This document shows, one piece after another, positions 15,301 to 29,644 of a stretch of 64,000 nucleotides of DNA. The stretch is from Siniperca chuatsi. Its lineage: Eukaryota; Chordata; Actinopteri; Centrarchiformes; Sinipercidae. Position 1 is the first letter of the stretch. Each line of letters starts with the position of its first letter. A program made the translations under genes and the position numbers. The DNA lies in the NCBI RefSeq assembly GCF_020085105.1, contig NC_058053.1:14408888-14472887 (forward strand), written 5' to 3'. The notes under the pieces were generated by a model. The model had not been told where the DNA came from. It saw nothing but the letters and a program-made list of their open reading frames with translations, and searched no databases.

Positions 15301-18300
15301 TGGATACAACCGTGGGTGCAGCCAGCATTGTTGTCAGAACAGCTCTCCTGATCTGAGTTGAAAGAAGGAAAAGCATAATTTAGAACCCAAAAATGGACAT
15401 GATAATACAACACAAATACAAAATCGACCAAATTATGCAATTAATATACATGCTCTAATGATAATTAATGAACAACAAAACACTAACTACTTCAGTAAGT
15501 GTCTTTAGAAGTGCTACTCTGAGCCAGAACTATCTTTTATGTATATTTGCGAGAAATTATTGTTACATTTACCACACACACTACTTACAACAACATTTTT
15601 CTTTGATTATATATTGAAACAAATCTATAAATATCAAAATAGTTAGTAAAGATACTGTGTTTGTTGAAAATCAATCAAAACTACTTGCAGCATTCCTACT
15701 ACTGATTGAGAGTTTGTTCCTACCTGGCAAAGGCTCATCTGAAAGTAGTGAGAAAGGCAAGAAAGGAAAATCACAGATAATTTTCAGGTTAATACAGGTC
15801 AAATCACACACATGCATGATTTTAACACAAAAAATCCAAAGACAAACAAGTAACATTCAACACAAAATTTCTGTGAAATGAAGCCCCTCCTGTTTACACA
15901 ATACAGGCACTAGAAAAATGTCAAATTAAACAAAATCACTTGAGTTTGATCCTGTTTGTCATGTGATGTAAAAATTTTATTGAATTTGAGGAGGCCAGCA
16001 AACTCAGAAATGTAATAAAACAATCAAGTCTTTCTGATAGACAAAGAACATGTTCCAGGCTGACTGAGAAAGCAGAGATCAGACTTACTGCAGAGAGGAG
16101 ACTCATCAGCACCATTGGGGCAGTCGGGAGTGTTGTCACACACTGTGGTGAGGTTGATGCACACACTGTGGCCAGGGCACTGCCACTGCCAGCTTGGACA
16201 TTGGAAAGGCGGTGTGGGACAGTCTCTTTCATCGCTCATGTCCCTGCAATCGTTGTCCCCATCACAAATCCAGCTGCGTAACACACAGTTTCCATTGTCA
16301 CAGCGGAAGAGCGAGGAGGGGCAGGTGCGAGGTGGGCAGGCATGGTGTTCGTCGCTGCTATCCTCACAGTCTGGATGACCATCACATTCCCAGGTAGACG
16401 GGACACAGCTCCCGTCTGACTGACACTGGAACTCACTCTCATGGTGGCACATCCCTGGGGGCCTAGTAGCTGAGATACATTAGAAAACACCACAAACTCA
16501 GTCCAAAGCTCAGTCCAAAATTAGAAAATAATAAAAAATATATATATACATGTATATTAGCAACCTAATTATACAAGACTGAGTAATGCTTCTGTAATGT
16601 AACCAATGACCAAAAGCCTTTTTAAATACTTACGACAGCCTTGCTCATCTGAGCGATCACTGCAATCAAAGACTCCATCACATCGGTAGTAGGAGTTGAT
16701 ACACTGGTGACCACTGGAGCACTTGAACTCATTCAAAGTGCAGTTGTAGACTGAAAAATCCAGTTGACTATGTTAAACCTCATATTCAATATTTCTGCAG
16801 TTTTGTATGTATGCTGAGCTCAATTGTTGTGCAACACACGTAATGAGATCAATAAACTAAGAGGCTTAGCAAATGCTTGTTGAATTTTACAGAGAATTCA
16901 ATTGACCTCTACAACTTTTTGAGCATGTTCAGTTGGCACAGACAGAGTATTGCTGAGCGCATAAATGACTGAACAAATGAATTCATTATTTAGTGGGAAA
17001 GGGGCGATAAAGCTCACAATATCTCAAAGTGAGAGACTAGGCTAAAGCAAGTTTACAATTAGGTCAACTAGATCTGATCAGCAACTAATATAATTTGTTT
17101 TATAAATACAAGCAAAATGAAATTAAATATATTTGATCAAATACATACATGTGTTATAAGTAAGCACCAGATGAGACCAGCGACTATATGTATGTCCAGG
17201 GAAAACTAATCCAGAAAGGTACTCACTGCATCCCTGCTCGTCCGCCCCATCCACACAGTCCCTGTCCCCATCACATACATAGTTGGGGTCAATGCAGCGG
17301 TGGTCTGGACACTGAAACTGTCCTGGATGGCATGTGTTTCCCAGATCTGTCAACACAAATTGTTAGACGACTGTGGAACAACTGTGTACCACTGGGTCCA
17401 CAGCAGATTCAGTGTAGTTAAAAGCCATAAATAGTTTTTTGAGTAACCCATTTTCCTATTAAGGAACCTGACATAGGTGGGGCATCCAATGAATGCACAT
17501 TGTCTGATCCTGGACACACTTAGAGGCATGTGAGTCATCTCCAGTAGCATATTGACCAGCTTTCATTTCTATGTTTTTATAATTAAGGCTATATACGTAG
17601 GTTCATTTATCACTTCATCAAAAACTGTGCATTAAATTTACTTGTATATTAAACTCACTCTTTAGACATTAAATGTTTTGTTTGCCAACCTTTTTTCAGT
17701 ATTTTCTTAAATACTGTTCTGTCTCCACCATATTTGCTTGCAGTTTCTTTCCTGAAATAAAGTTCTGCCAGTGTAATGAATTTGGGCTACTTGCCCTGTT
17801 TTTGCCTGTTTTGTGTTTAGAATTATCAAAACAAGTCTCTAAGCAAATCCTATTAATTCTAAGTTGATAGCCACTATAGAGATACTCACGGCAATCAGCT
17901 TCATCTGAACTGTCCCCGCAGTCGTTATCAGTGTCACAACGCCAGGTATGTGGGATGCAGCGGTGGTTGGCACAGGTAAACTGATTGGCAGGGCACGTTC
18001 CAGGCACCCGCATAGGGCAGTTGTACTCATCGCTGTTATCAAAACAGTCATTGTGCCCATCACAGCGCCATCCTGCAGGCACGCAGTGCTTATTGGCACA
18101 GGTGAATGCAGAGGGGGAGCAGGTGGTGTCTAAAAAAAGAGATAATGATCTTGATTAAACATTATAATCTTAAACTATTTTTTTTAACCCCAAGGGTATG
18201 AAACTGTTTTTGACTCTGGTCAGGTTGGGCCAGTATAATGAACTGGATATACAAAAAAAAGCATTACTGTTAATTCCACAGTTGACTTCGTCACTGTTGT

Positions 18301-21300
18301 CATGGCAGTCATCAACACCATCGCATCTGTAGCTGTTTGGAACACATTTGCCGTTGCCACAGGAGAAGGAGTTGGCTCCGCACTGCAGTGTGGGGGGCTC
18401 ATTGGAAGGGTCTTCCACACATGTCTGCTGGTTAGGCAACAGCTTCATGCCATACGGACAGCCACACACCCTCTGTGAGTTTGGTGCTGGGAAGCAGAAG
18501 TGGCTGCAGTCTCCATTAGGATTTGTCTGCCTGTTGCAGAGGTTGGAACCTGAGAAGGAGAGTGAAGTGTAATTACGAGGAATATGGCTGACAAGTGCAA
18601 GCCTCAGCTATGCAATAATAGTGGAGTGAGAAGAGCAGTGAATAAAGCTACTGACCAATCTGAGAGTGGGAGTTGAAAGACTTGACATGCATGATGTGGA
18701 TGATTCCTCGTCTGATAATGACCATCTCCCCACCATCGGTCTTGCGCACACGTACAATGCCACCCAGGCGCCAGTCAGTAAAATATGCATAGCCTTCAAG
18801 GGACAGGAGCACCAGAGCATAACCTCAGTTACTTTATCTTTCATCACCTCCTAGTAACAGTAATGGCTCTTTTGACATGATCATCATTAAAGCAAGAATG
18901 AAAAACCACAATTTAAGTCAATGCCAGTGAAATGAACTCCCTCTTTATTTAGATCAATAATTATTATCCTTTACTGGAACTTTATAGGCAGCTTGGTGTT
19001 TGTGCCAGGGCTTATTACCTTCAAAAATGGTGAGACCAAATGGATGGGAGATCTGTGTTATACGGTCCAAAGAAATCCTGTTCTGTCCATCAAAATTGCT
19101 GTGCTCAATTTTGTCAAAGAAGGCATCCACCCAATACAGACGCATTGAGCTGGGTGGAGATCAGAGCAGAGAGCAAGAGTTTAAAATAAGCACAATCACA
19201 AATGCGGTCAGGGAAATGATTAAAAAAAAAAAAAAAATCATTGCTATAGCAACCATAATTTATGGGTAAAATAATGACAAATTACATCAATCTTAAGTGT
19301 TATGAAGAAGGTGAAATGGTGTATTGTGGGACTGCCTCATGGCTATGAGATGTTAGACTCACCTCCAGTCAATAGCTAGGCCATTTGGCCAGCCAAGAGT
19401 AGTGTTTACAATAGACAGGGCATGTGACCCGTCACCCCAAGCCCTCATAATCTTCGCTGGCCGGTACCAGTCAGTCCAAAAAATATACCTGTCAAAGTAA
19501 AATAAACCACGAGCATCAGTGTCATATTTCATTCAAAAACCTACATTTAATACTTTGAAACATCTACTGTACCTGGGTGACAAAAACCCAATTTTTTAGA
19601 TTTTATTTTGGATACTTCCACATTATAGAGCTTTTCTTGTTTAAGACAACTTCTTCACACTGAACTAATCTCAGCTGTTGGACACAGAGGCCTTATGACT
19701 TTGAGGCTATTGGAAATAACAGTTTGTTCTAAATAAGGATTCCTTTTATCAGGTAGGGGCCTAATTTGAGTGTGAGTACATATTAAGGTGTGTCACCAGA
19801 CATACATGGTTGGTTTTGCAGAAACTGAAGAAAGCTACAAATCCTCCAGTTACATTATCAATAGCTTAATATATTTATTATAAAGTTAACACATACAATG
19901 AATACCTCTTTTATACTTTTAAGCCATTTAAATATTTTTTAAATTAATTTTACTGATTAAAGTGTAATCAATGTAGAACATTCAGTACACATGGGCTGTA
20001 AACTGGCTAACAGCTCTTTTATTCAGATACATCTGGGCAGCGTCATGATATAGTGATAAGGAATATATGCCCTATACAATCACATAGCCATGACTTTTCA
20101 GGCAAAGTCTGAATCCCACTGAATCCCTACAAACCTCAAAGGTGATTTTTGATAGTTTTATAGTTGACCCTGCATTATCAACATAACCTCTCTGTGGAGG
20201 AGTACAAGCAAAATACCAATATTTGCTTCAAAGAACAACAGTCACAAAAATACTATTAATTCTCTGGTCTTATATTGATTTACCCAATGATAGGATGCAC
20301 CACAATGGCCCTCGGGTTGTTGAGGTTACGTATGATGGCTCTTCTGGACTTATCAGCTAGCTTCATGACAGATATACTCCTGTATCGCGGGTTAGTCCAG
20401 TAGAGGTTTTTTGAAATCCAGTCGTAAGCCAGGTCCTCCACTCCATCCACTCTATTGGCTGCCAGTACCTCCCTGCCTGTGCAGATCAAAGCAGTCAGAC
20501 CACCGAAGGAACACATTTAAATCAATAGGCTGTCAGCTTGCATTTTCCCCATGTGGACCGAACAGAAAAAACTAGAGCAGCTCCAAAAACAACATCACTG
20601 ATCAGAGCAGCGGTGTTTCTTTTCTTGTGTGGTGGGACTGCTCGTGGATTATCACATTAGTAACTTCTTTCCACAGCTTAGGTGATAGTTTTTAAACTAA
20701 ATATCAAAACTGCTTGGTAAAACATTCTTGATTAGTCTGTCCGACCCATTTTAAGGTAATTAGTTTGAGATGTAAGATGATTATTTGATCCATTTTCCAC
20801 TGTCCACACTCCTGTCCACTCCCTCCCCCATAGTACCAGTTGGCCCCGTCAGGCACTCCCTTAACTCCCTGTATAAGCCTGGCCGAATCACATGGTAGAG
20901 CTCTCTGCTCGGAAAGAAATTATCCAAGGATGTAAGCATAGAGAAAACACTGGAAACATATTAGCTGTTCACAGTTTTTCATACTCCACACCGTGTCTTT
21001 CCTTGTATACAATGAATGCTATTGTTATGCTGTGGATGTGTACAGTGATTAGGAAATTCTAAACAATCCAGCTAGAAAGCTAGGCTGACAAGATGCTCAC
21101 CAGTCCCATCCACTTTTTGTTTATAGATAATATCTTTGGTTGTGTCTGAGAAGAAGATAGCATCATCTTCAGCACTAAAATCCACCCCGACAAAGTAGGA
21201 AGGCGATCCAGTGACTGGCAGGATGATGTCTTCCTGAGAAGAGAGGTTAAAGGGGATCCCTCTCACGGCCAGCTGGCTGGAGAACAGCAGAAACTGCCTC

Positions 21301-24300
21301 ACAGCTGAAGATAAGAAATCAGAAAACCATATCAAACAAAATGACCATTCATGCCAAAGATATTCAGCCTCACAAAAACATTATAACACATAAGAAAGGG
21401 TTAAACAAGATGAAACCCATGTGTGTTTCGGGTGAACCTTTACATCTTTCGAGTGTTAAGTATAATTTTACACTTTAAACCAGGAAACATACTATGATCT
21501 CTTCAAGAAACAAATCACTACTGTCATAAGAGAAATGTTCTCTTACCAAAACATCGCTTGCCATCAGCATGTAGGTCGTAGCCCATGCGACATTTGCAGC
21601 GGTAACCCAGTCCTCCATTGTCACTCCTGTGACTCAGAACACAGATCTGCTCACATCCACCTCTGTCTACACTACAAGGGTTTGGCACTGGAGACAAAAA
21701 CAAAAAACAATCCCAGTAACTGGCAAAGTTATAAGAACAGATTCTGATATTCTTTAACTATAGCTATTCAAGGCTTTTTCTTTAGAAACACTAGGAGTTA
21801 CATGGCAGAAAATCTGGGAAAATTTTATTAAACTGTGAGAACTGTGAGCTGCATTAGGACCACTCAGAAGAAGACACATTTGGCTCACTGAGGAGCTTAC
21901 CATGTGGCTGTTTCAGCTGATGTATCACTGCCACTCCGTGTGGAGTCTGAGATGTACTGTAAACAATTTGAGGACTGCTATCAGTGAACTTGTTGGCTTT
22001 CATCACGGCCATCTTGGTCCAGTCCGTGAAATAGACATTGTGCTCAAACAGACTGATGCCAAATGGGTGTGGGATCACAGCTCCTCCATGGACCACTGTT
22101 TTTCTATTAAAAAATGTTGAAAACATTGATTTATTACAACATAAATGCACAAACCTTTCTACTTGTTTACCCCACAGAATTCTTGGGGATTAGCTTTTAT
22201 GTTTTTGCTGTAAATTCAACTAAAATACTGTTATTTTTGAGGAATGACGCATGACATATTTACCTATGAAGGCCATCATATGTTGCAGTTTCAATGTAGT
22301 CATAGCGACTGTCAACCCAGTAGATGCGCTTGGCCTCGATGTCCAGTGTGATACCAGCTGGCCAGCCCAGTTTAGTCCCAATGATCCCATAACGGTTGGT
22401 GCCATCCATGAAGGCCCGCTCCAGGCCTGGTTGTCCATTCAGCGCCTCCCAATCTGAGAAGAACATATACCTGTGAAAGGAGGTTAAATGTTTAATCTGC
22501 CAGTTTTCTTTGAGGTGGGATCATTACATGATGACTGCTATGTACAGCTGGGATCACAGAAATAACATTACATGTATTCACTTAAGAAAATATATAAGAG
22601 ACTTTCCTCTTGTTAATTAAGTCTAGCATCCACAGCATCACATTATGTCCCCAGGTGGGTGGCTGTGCATCTCACCAAAGAGCTGTACATTAACTTACGA
22701 TAAGCAATTTATCTGTAGCCGCCTGGCTCTCCTCCCCCCTTGAACTATACTATTGGATTACAATGAGGGTCATCACTTACATTGCTCCTCACTAATCCAC
22801 CCAGGGCAATCTGCTAATCTCACACACCCCCCCCCATTATTCCATGCCAATGGAGCATGACAGACACTGTATGAGGGGTTTGGGAATGGGTGGTTAGATG
22901 AATGAATGGAAACTGGGAGATGATGTGCTTACCCGACAGTGGGGTCCACCGCCAGTCCTCTTGGGTTTCCGAGGTTTTCAGTGATGAGTGTGACCCGGTT
23001 ACTTCCATCAAAGTCCACCATGTCAATCCTGTTGACGCTGGCCTCCACCACATACAGTTTATTGTTCACCCAATCCACCGCCAAGTTCTCAGGGTAGTCA
23101 ACTGATATATTTAAAACCACCTGCATGTTGGAACCGTTCATATCCACAGAAAACACCTGTACACAAAAGACGCCATTGTTGACAGGAAATTAGCCCTTAG
23201 GTGGTCACTGCTTCCAGAAATAAAGGGAAGATATTAAAGGATAAGTTCACAGTTTTTCAAGTGTATCTTAATACAGTACTCTCATGCCCGTATGTACATT
23301 GAAAGTGTCATTGGTCAATGTAATTGTTACTCCTGTCCATACTGGCCACAAAGAGATATCGATCCCTTCTTATATTGATTTCAATGTAAGTGATGGGAGA
23401 CAAAATCTACAGTCCTTGTTCTGAGAAAAAAATACTACTAAAGTTTAGTTTTAGAAGGCATTGGGCTTCAGCAGTGTGAGTTAGACAAATCAACTGGGCA
23501 TCTTTCAAAATGACTTTGTCGTTTTTGACACTTCAATGGACAGTGCTTCCCTGCTGAGTTACTGCAAAGACACAGTAATGCAACAAGAGAATTTTGGACA
23601 AAAAAAACTGCAACTTTGGAAGATAGATACTTTATTTGTCTAATTCAGACTGCTGAAACCTCATACTACCTTTGGTTGAACTTCGGAATCCATTCACACA
23701 GGACATAGAGCTTGGGATTTTGTCCCCCATCACTTAAAGTGAAATTGCTTTAAGAGGGGATCACTTTGTGGCCAGTATGAAACAGAGAAACAATTACAGC
23801 GAACAAAAACTATTAAACTGCACATATGGGCATGTAAGTATTGTTTTAAGATAGACTTGAAAGAATGTGAACCTATCCTTTAAGAAAGAGGCTAATTAGT
23901 AGTAGTCTATGGCAGTCAACAGCTGTCACAGGCATGAATGTAAAGGTAACAATAAGAAACACATTTTAGTAAGTAGAAAAAGGCAGAGAGAGAGATTATT
24001 TGTTTGCTTGTCTGATGATTCTGTCTTGTTACATTTCTGTGAAGCCTGTAAATTGGTTTTCTAAACCTGCCACTCTACTGATACTATGATGGCACTACTT
24101 TCTCAGACTGGAAGCTTTGGCAGCTGGTTAGGGGGGTACTGCTCTTAGCAGCCCTGATTCTTTGGAAACAAGATCCAGACGTCTAAAAAGCAGGATTTTC
24201 AACTGACCTGTTTAAAGAGAAACTGAAGATGAGGAAATAGCCTTGTAGTTTAACCTTTCTGGTTGCATTCACATGCCCTGTTTGTGCTTTCCCTACTTTT

Positions 24301-27300
24301 AATCTGACATGCTGCCATGGAGATGGCTGATATACACAGATGCCCAGTCACAGATATGTCCTACCCTTTCAGCTCAGTGGCTGCAGTTCAAACCACTGAG
24401 GAGCCAAAACATAGGCCGAACAAAGACTTTTTAGCTGGCCAAAGAATGCATATAGATGGACAGTGCCACTGAAAACAAATACAGCAGGATTACTTCGAAC
24501 AAGATCGAGTTACAAAAATTGCACCCTGGTATGTGAACATCATACTAGCCTAGCAGACAGGTTTCAAGATTAGGCCATTTGGATTTCATTCCACATCTAC
24601 TTCCCTTCATTATGCCCCAGCCGCAAAGGAGCCAACAGCTATCCAATTATTATAGTATCAACATTGCTGATATTTTAAAGGATAACTGAAAGAATTCCAT
24701 CCTGGCCAGCTCCAGTCTAACTAAAGTATTTCCTCAAACAAGAAACTGGTTCTACACCTTATAAACTTTTACCAAGGCATAACAAAATATTTCATCAAGG
24801 TAATGCTCTAAGACAAAGATTGTAGTAAATAGTTACAAATAACATTGGATATGGAAATTGGATTTAAAAAATACCTTATTCTGAATGGTATCAGTCCAGA
24901 AAATCCTATGGAGATTATAATGGAAGTCCACACCCACTGCAACCCCTCTGTTCTGTGAGTGAACCAAAGTTTGCAGGCCGTTGCCATGGATGTCACCTAT
25001 TAGCAAGTCTCTGCCATTAGAAAATATTAAAGAAGGAACTCCAGCTGCAGAGGAAACAAAATACAACAATTTACAAAACGCAGCATGAAGAAGTCATTTG
25101 AACATTTCAGGTTAGAACCACAGCCTGATTTGTATCAAAACAGAAACCAGTTTTTTAGTATGCATGCGCAACTAATATCAGTGGAAATTTACAGAATGTA
25201 GCACATTAATTCAGATCCCTGACTCAGACTAATGAAGGTAGAGTAATTTCTAGGCACTATCATTACACGCTCTTTTCACTAAAGCTAAAGGCAGAGAGGT
25301 CAGCCTCTCAGTCAACACTCTTTCTATGTTCCACAAAGGCAAGAGACTAACTAAAACAACATTCAGTACGCAACAATGCACCAGAAAGAAGTGCAGACGC
25401 TCAGTAAAGCAGCCACAGTGGTTCGCAAACAGGAAAGGGGGCTATGCTAATTGCCTCATTGGGATGGATCATTCACACATTCAAAATCTGAGCATACTAT
25501 ATGTAAGACAATCTGTTCAAACAGAGAGGAAATGACGCTCACTTGAGACATCCGCTCTGCAGTATCTGTGCTGCTCCAGCATGTAGCCCTCTCGACAGCT
25601 GCAGTGATGGGAGCCTATGCGGTCCTCACACAGCTGGTCACACACGCCCCACATCGAACAGTCGTCAAAGTCTTCAGCATGAAGTCAAAATCACAGCAGA
25701 AGAGGATTAAACACTGATGTGTTTTGTTAAATTTGACTTTTAACATGTTTTTAAGACAACAACGTAAAGCTGTAATGAAGTGTGAATCAACAAATCTTTC
25801 CCATCCTTCCCCCTCGTTTCTTTTAAATTCAGCTATGAGTCCAAAGTACTTTTGAGTCCAAACAAAAACAGCCGTTTTTATGCGCACTTCTAGATCTTGC
25901 ATACCTGATTTGAGTTGATTAGGCTCTGGCCAGAATAAGAATTGTCAGTGTTTACATGCACCAATTTAAGGTCTTAATTGAGTGAAGCTTTTTCTGTGTA
26001 CGTCTAGTATCCTGTGATTGAGAATCTCTGTTATTAACAAAATTATGTCCCGCTTTAAGTAAGAAAAGGTTTCCAGCACTAGCTACTGCTAATCTCATTT
26101 ACTGAGTCAAAGTAGATACTAGATACTCTATTACATGAAAAAGTATTGAACAACCCAACTTATCCTTGCAACTGTCTATGAAGAAAGATTCTCATTGGGC
26201 AAGGCTGATGTAAAGTCAATGAAGGATATATACCTATACATGAGCGACTATCGTTGCTGCTGACAATGTATCCAGAAGGACAAGAACAAGTCCCTCCATC
26301 AGGGGAAGCATGACAACGATGCTCACAGCTTAGAGAGGCACATCTCCAGATACCTGACCAACACAGAAACCAAATTAGTCAATGACTATATTTCAAGTAA
26401 TTATATTTCAGTTTCTGTGATATTAGATGTCCTAATGTGTACTTGACACTAGTTGTGTTGGTACTAACTACAGTTGCGCCCAGCAGTGGTGTTAGTTTCA
26501 TCCTCTCCCTCGGGACAGTGAGCCGTCCCATCACACAGCTGATCCATGGGGATACACAGGCCAGAGGATGGACAGGGCCATTGTCCTGGGTAGCACTCCT
26601 GCGGTACATTATCTGCAGACAGAACAAATATATCATCTTTGTCTGTGCAGGCTTACACATAGAAAACGGAAAACAAAATCAGAAAAAAAAGGACAGTAGA
26701 AAGTTGTACATGTGGTAGACTGTTATATATATGTTAGATATTCAATGTGTGAGGTGTGTATAAAGGACAGGCAGCCTTATCTCCACAGGAATGTGGTGCT
26801 GATCTTAAGAAAATTGTGACTGGGACTTTATTTTCGGAAAATTACTGTCACTTTAAATCGATGCAGGGGAGTGGAGCTTTGAGGGGGTCACATGGGGGCT
26901 CAGAGGGCTCCTGCAGCCCATCCTCTAAAAACACACACTCTTCACAGCCGTGTGGAGGAATTCTAAAGCCCTTTGGGGGGCTGCGCGATCTTGTACTACA
27001 AAGAGGCATTTGAATAACACACTTAAAGGAGCACAGGAATAGCGTCTTGCTAGCCCTAACCAACCATGGAGACTGCTCTCTGTGTGAACCAGGTTCACAC
27101 AGAGAGCTTGAGTTGTTGTTAGTGTTTCTTAACCAGCCAAATTTCTAATGCTTCTGGTCCTAACAGTGAAAAATTATCTACTACTACTCTATCTACTACT
27201 GTGTCCATACCACAGCCTTTTTCGTCTGCATTGTCCTCACAGTCATCCTCTCCATCACAAAGCCAGACTTGGTGGATACAGCGGCCACTGGGGCAGGTGT

Positions 27301-29612
27301 AGTAGTTCCCTCTACATGTAGGATATGCTGCAGGTGAAGTGGAGAATATTAATACACAGAAAAGATCAGAGACTAAAGGTAGAGGGTAGAAAGACAGAGG
27401 CTACATACTGCAGTTTAGCTCATCACTTCGGTCTCCACAGTCATCGTCATGGTCACAGACGTAGCGCTGAGGAACACACACCCCATTATGACACGGGAAC
27501 AGGCCCGTATTGCAGTGCTGTGCTAAAAAAAACACAACAGAAAAAGACAAAAAAGATCGATTTGGTGATGATGTCATGCTATGGATGGTACTGCTTTTTG
27601 GTTGCATTTTTTGGGAGGCTCAACGACGACTTCCACTTGAACCGTTTATCACTAAAACTGACTTAATTTAATACAAATTTGCTTCTTACTGCAATTTGCC
27701 TCATCAGAGCCATCACGGCAGTCAAGTATGTGGTCACATCGCTGAGTCCGGTTGTAGCAGGCCCCATTAGCACACCTCAGCTGTGTACACTCGGGGTAAT
27801 CTGAAAGATTAAATCATCATCAGGACAATGTTATACATTCAGTCAGTCTGACAACTGTGTTCTTTTTAGCCTTTAAAATGTGAAACGCTCGGCGAATGAA
27901 GAGAAAATTTAACGCCACCCCCATAACAACAGCAGTCGCCACAGCATTCTTTATGCAATTGTGAGATTACCACAGTGTGTAGTGCTGTGAGTCTACCATG
28001 TCGGCACAATAATGGCATAGCAGCTGAACTTCAGCTTGACTAATCCACCAAGGAATCTGCAATCAACCTCTGACAACAAGAAGCATATTGTGGCCCATTC
28101 TGTCAGTCAGCGAGCCTCTTAATCTTAACAAATTGATTAAAATGCCACAGGAGCCTGAGATAAAAAAAAAAGGAAACCACCCTGGAGAAGACTTACGGCA
28201 GTCTCTCTCATCAGACCCATCTGAGCAGTCTGCCAGACGGTCACACCGGTATTCTCCTGGGATGCATGCTCCATTACTACAGCTGAACTGGCCACTGGTG
28301 CACGTCCTTCCAGCTGGGGACAGATTGGAGAGTGACTTAGCAGCCCATAGAAAGGTTTTATTCATGTAATTCTTACATGCACTTAAAATCTACTTATACT
28401 GTAGATATAGGTTCTGAACACTTCCGTAACTTTCTCAGTCCCACAGACCCTTTGGTGGGTTCACCAAATTATTGTTCAAACCCACATACCTTGATCAAAA
28501 CATCAAGAATATTTCATTGTAACGGTGCAGCCATAAAAAAATACATCCTGGATTTGAATAATCCACTTCAAATTGTGATATACAGTAGTTTCAATGAAGC
28601 ACTGGACCAAGCAGATACAAAATATATATGTGGTGAAAAATATATTTTAAAAAATGTATATGTATAAGGGTTCAGGTGGTTCAAACTCGACTTGTCTGAA
28701 AGACAATTGGAATAATGAAACATTTATAAGCTCCCCTGAAGAATTGCTAAAAATGTAAAATGTACTTACGGCAGTGTTGCCTCTCATCTGAACCATCCTC
28801 ACAGTCCTCCTCATCATCACACACCCACACAACTGGGATACACTCGCCATCACTCAAACACTGGAAATGACTGTCATCACATGTTACCTGAGCTGTTGGA
28901 ATACACACAGAGCATTTCATTATTTACAACAGTTGCCTGTAATCCAGTGGTGGAAAGTTACTATGTACATTTGCTCAAGTACAGTACTTTAGTCAAATTT
29001 TGAGTGACTGTTTTTATTTTATGCTACTATATACTTCTACTGCACTACATTTATAAGGCAAATATTGTACTTCATACTGCATACTAAATTTTACAGCACT
29101 AAAGTTACTAGTTACTTAGCAGATTAAGATTTTACATACACAACATATAATCAATTTTAAATTATGATGGATGCAGTGTTATAGATTAAACTAAAGAAGA
29201 GTACTTGTGTATTTTTAAGTAAAATTTTGAAAGCAGGACATAAAGGATCTGAGTATTTCTTCCACCACTGCTATAATTCAGGCTGGAATGACACTCACAT
29301 CCAACAAGCATTATACTAAATATCCCAACCCTCTCAGGTACTATGTTGGCCTACAGTGTGATATAATAAGTAACTCACGGCAGTCGTGTTCATCAGAGTC
29401 ATCCACACAGTCTGATGTGCCGTCACAGTGCCAGTCACCTGGTATACATCGGCCTGTCCCACAGCGGAACTGCCCCAACTCACATCCTACACACAATTCA
29501 AATTTTACATAATTCAGTGCTTGATTTCAAGCTTTTTCTTACATGCTATTAGAACTTTTATCCACAGTTACTGTCCATCAACGTTTTTGCCATTTTAATG
29601 TTGATTACATTA

Positions 29613-29644
<32 letters not shown>

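Larger units (their letters stand above)
26469..29486 (-). other. lrp2: lrp2 exons 2-8: LDLa ligand-binding cluster I (7 repeats)
   Basis: Exons are 29379-29486, 28770-28892, 28197-28313, 27690-27800, 27409-27522, 27211-27327 and 26469-26612. Each encodes exactly one LDLa repeat and each is phase 1 to phase 1, the symmetric layout expected of shuffled modules. Repeats carry six cysteines and usually the calcium motif CDGxxDCxDGSDE, for example [16 protein letters not shown] in repeat 1. The fourth repeat lacks the usual CDG ([13 protein letters not shown]), as in other LRP2 proteins. The seventh has [13 protein letters not shown], with His where the calcium-binding Asp normally stands. Confidence 0.93.
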
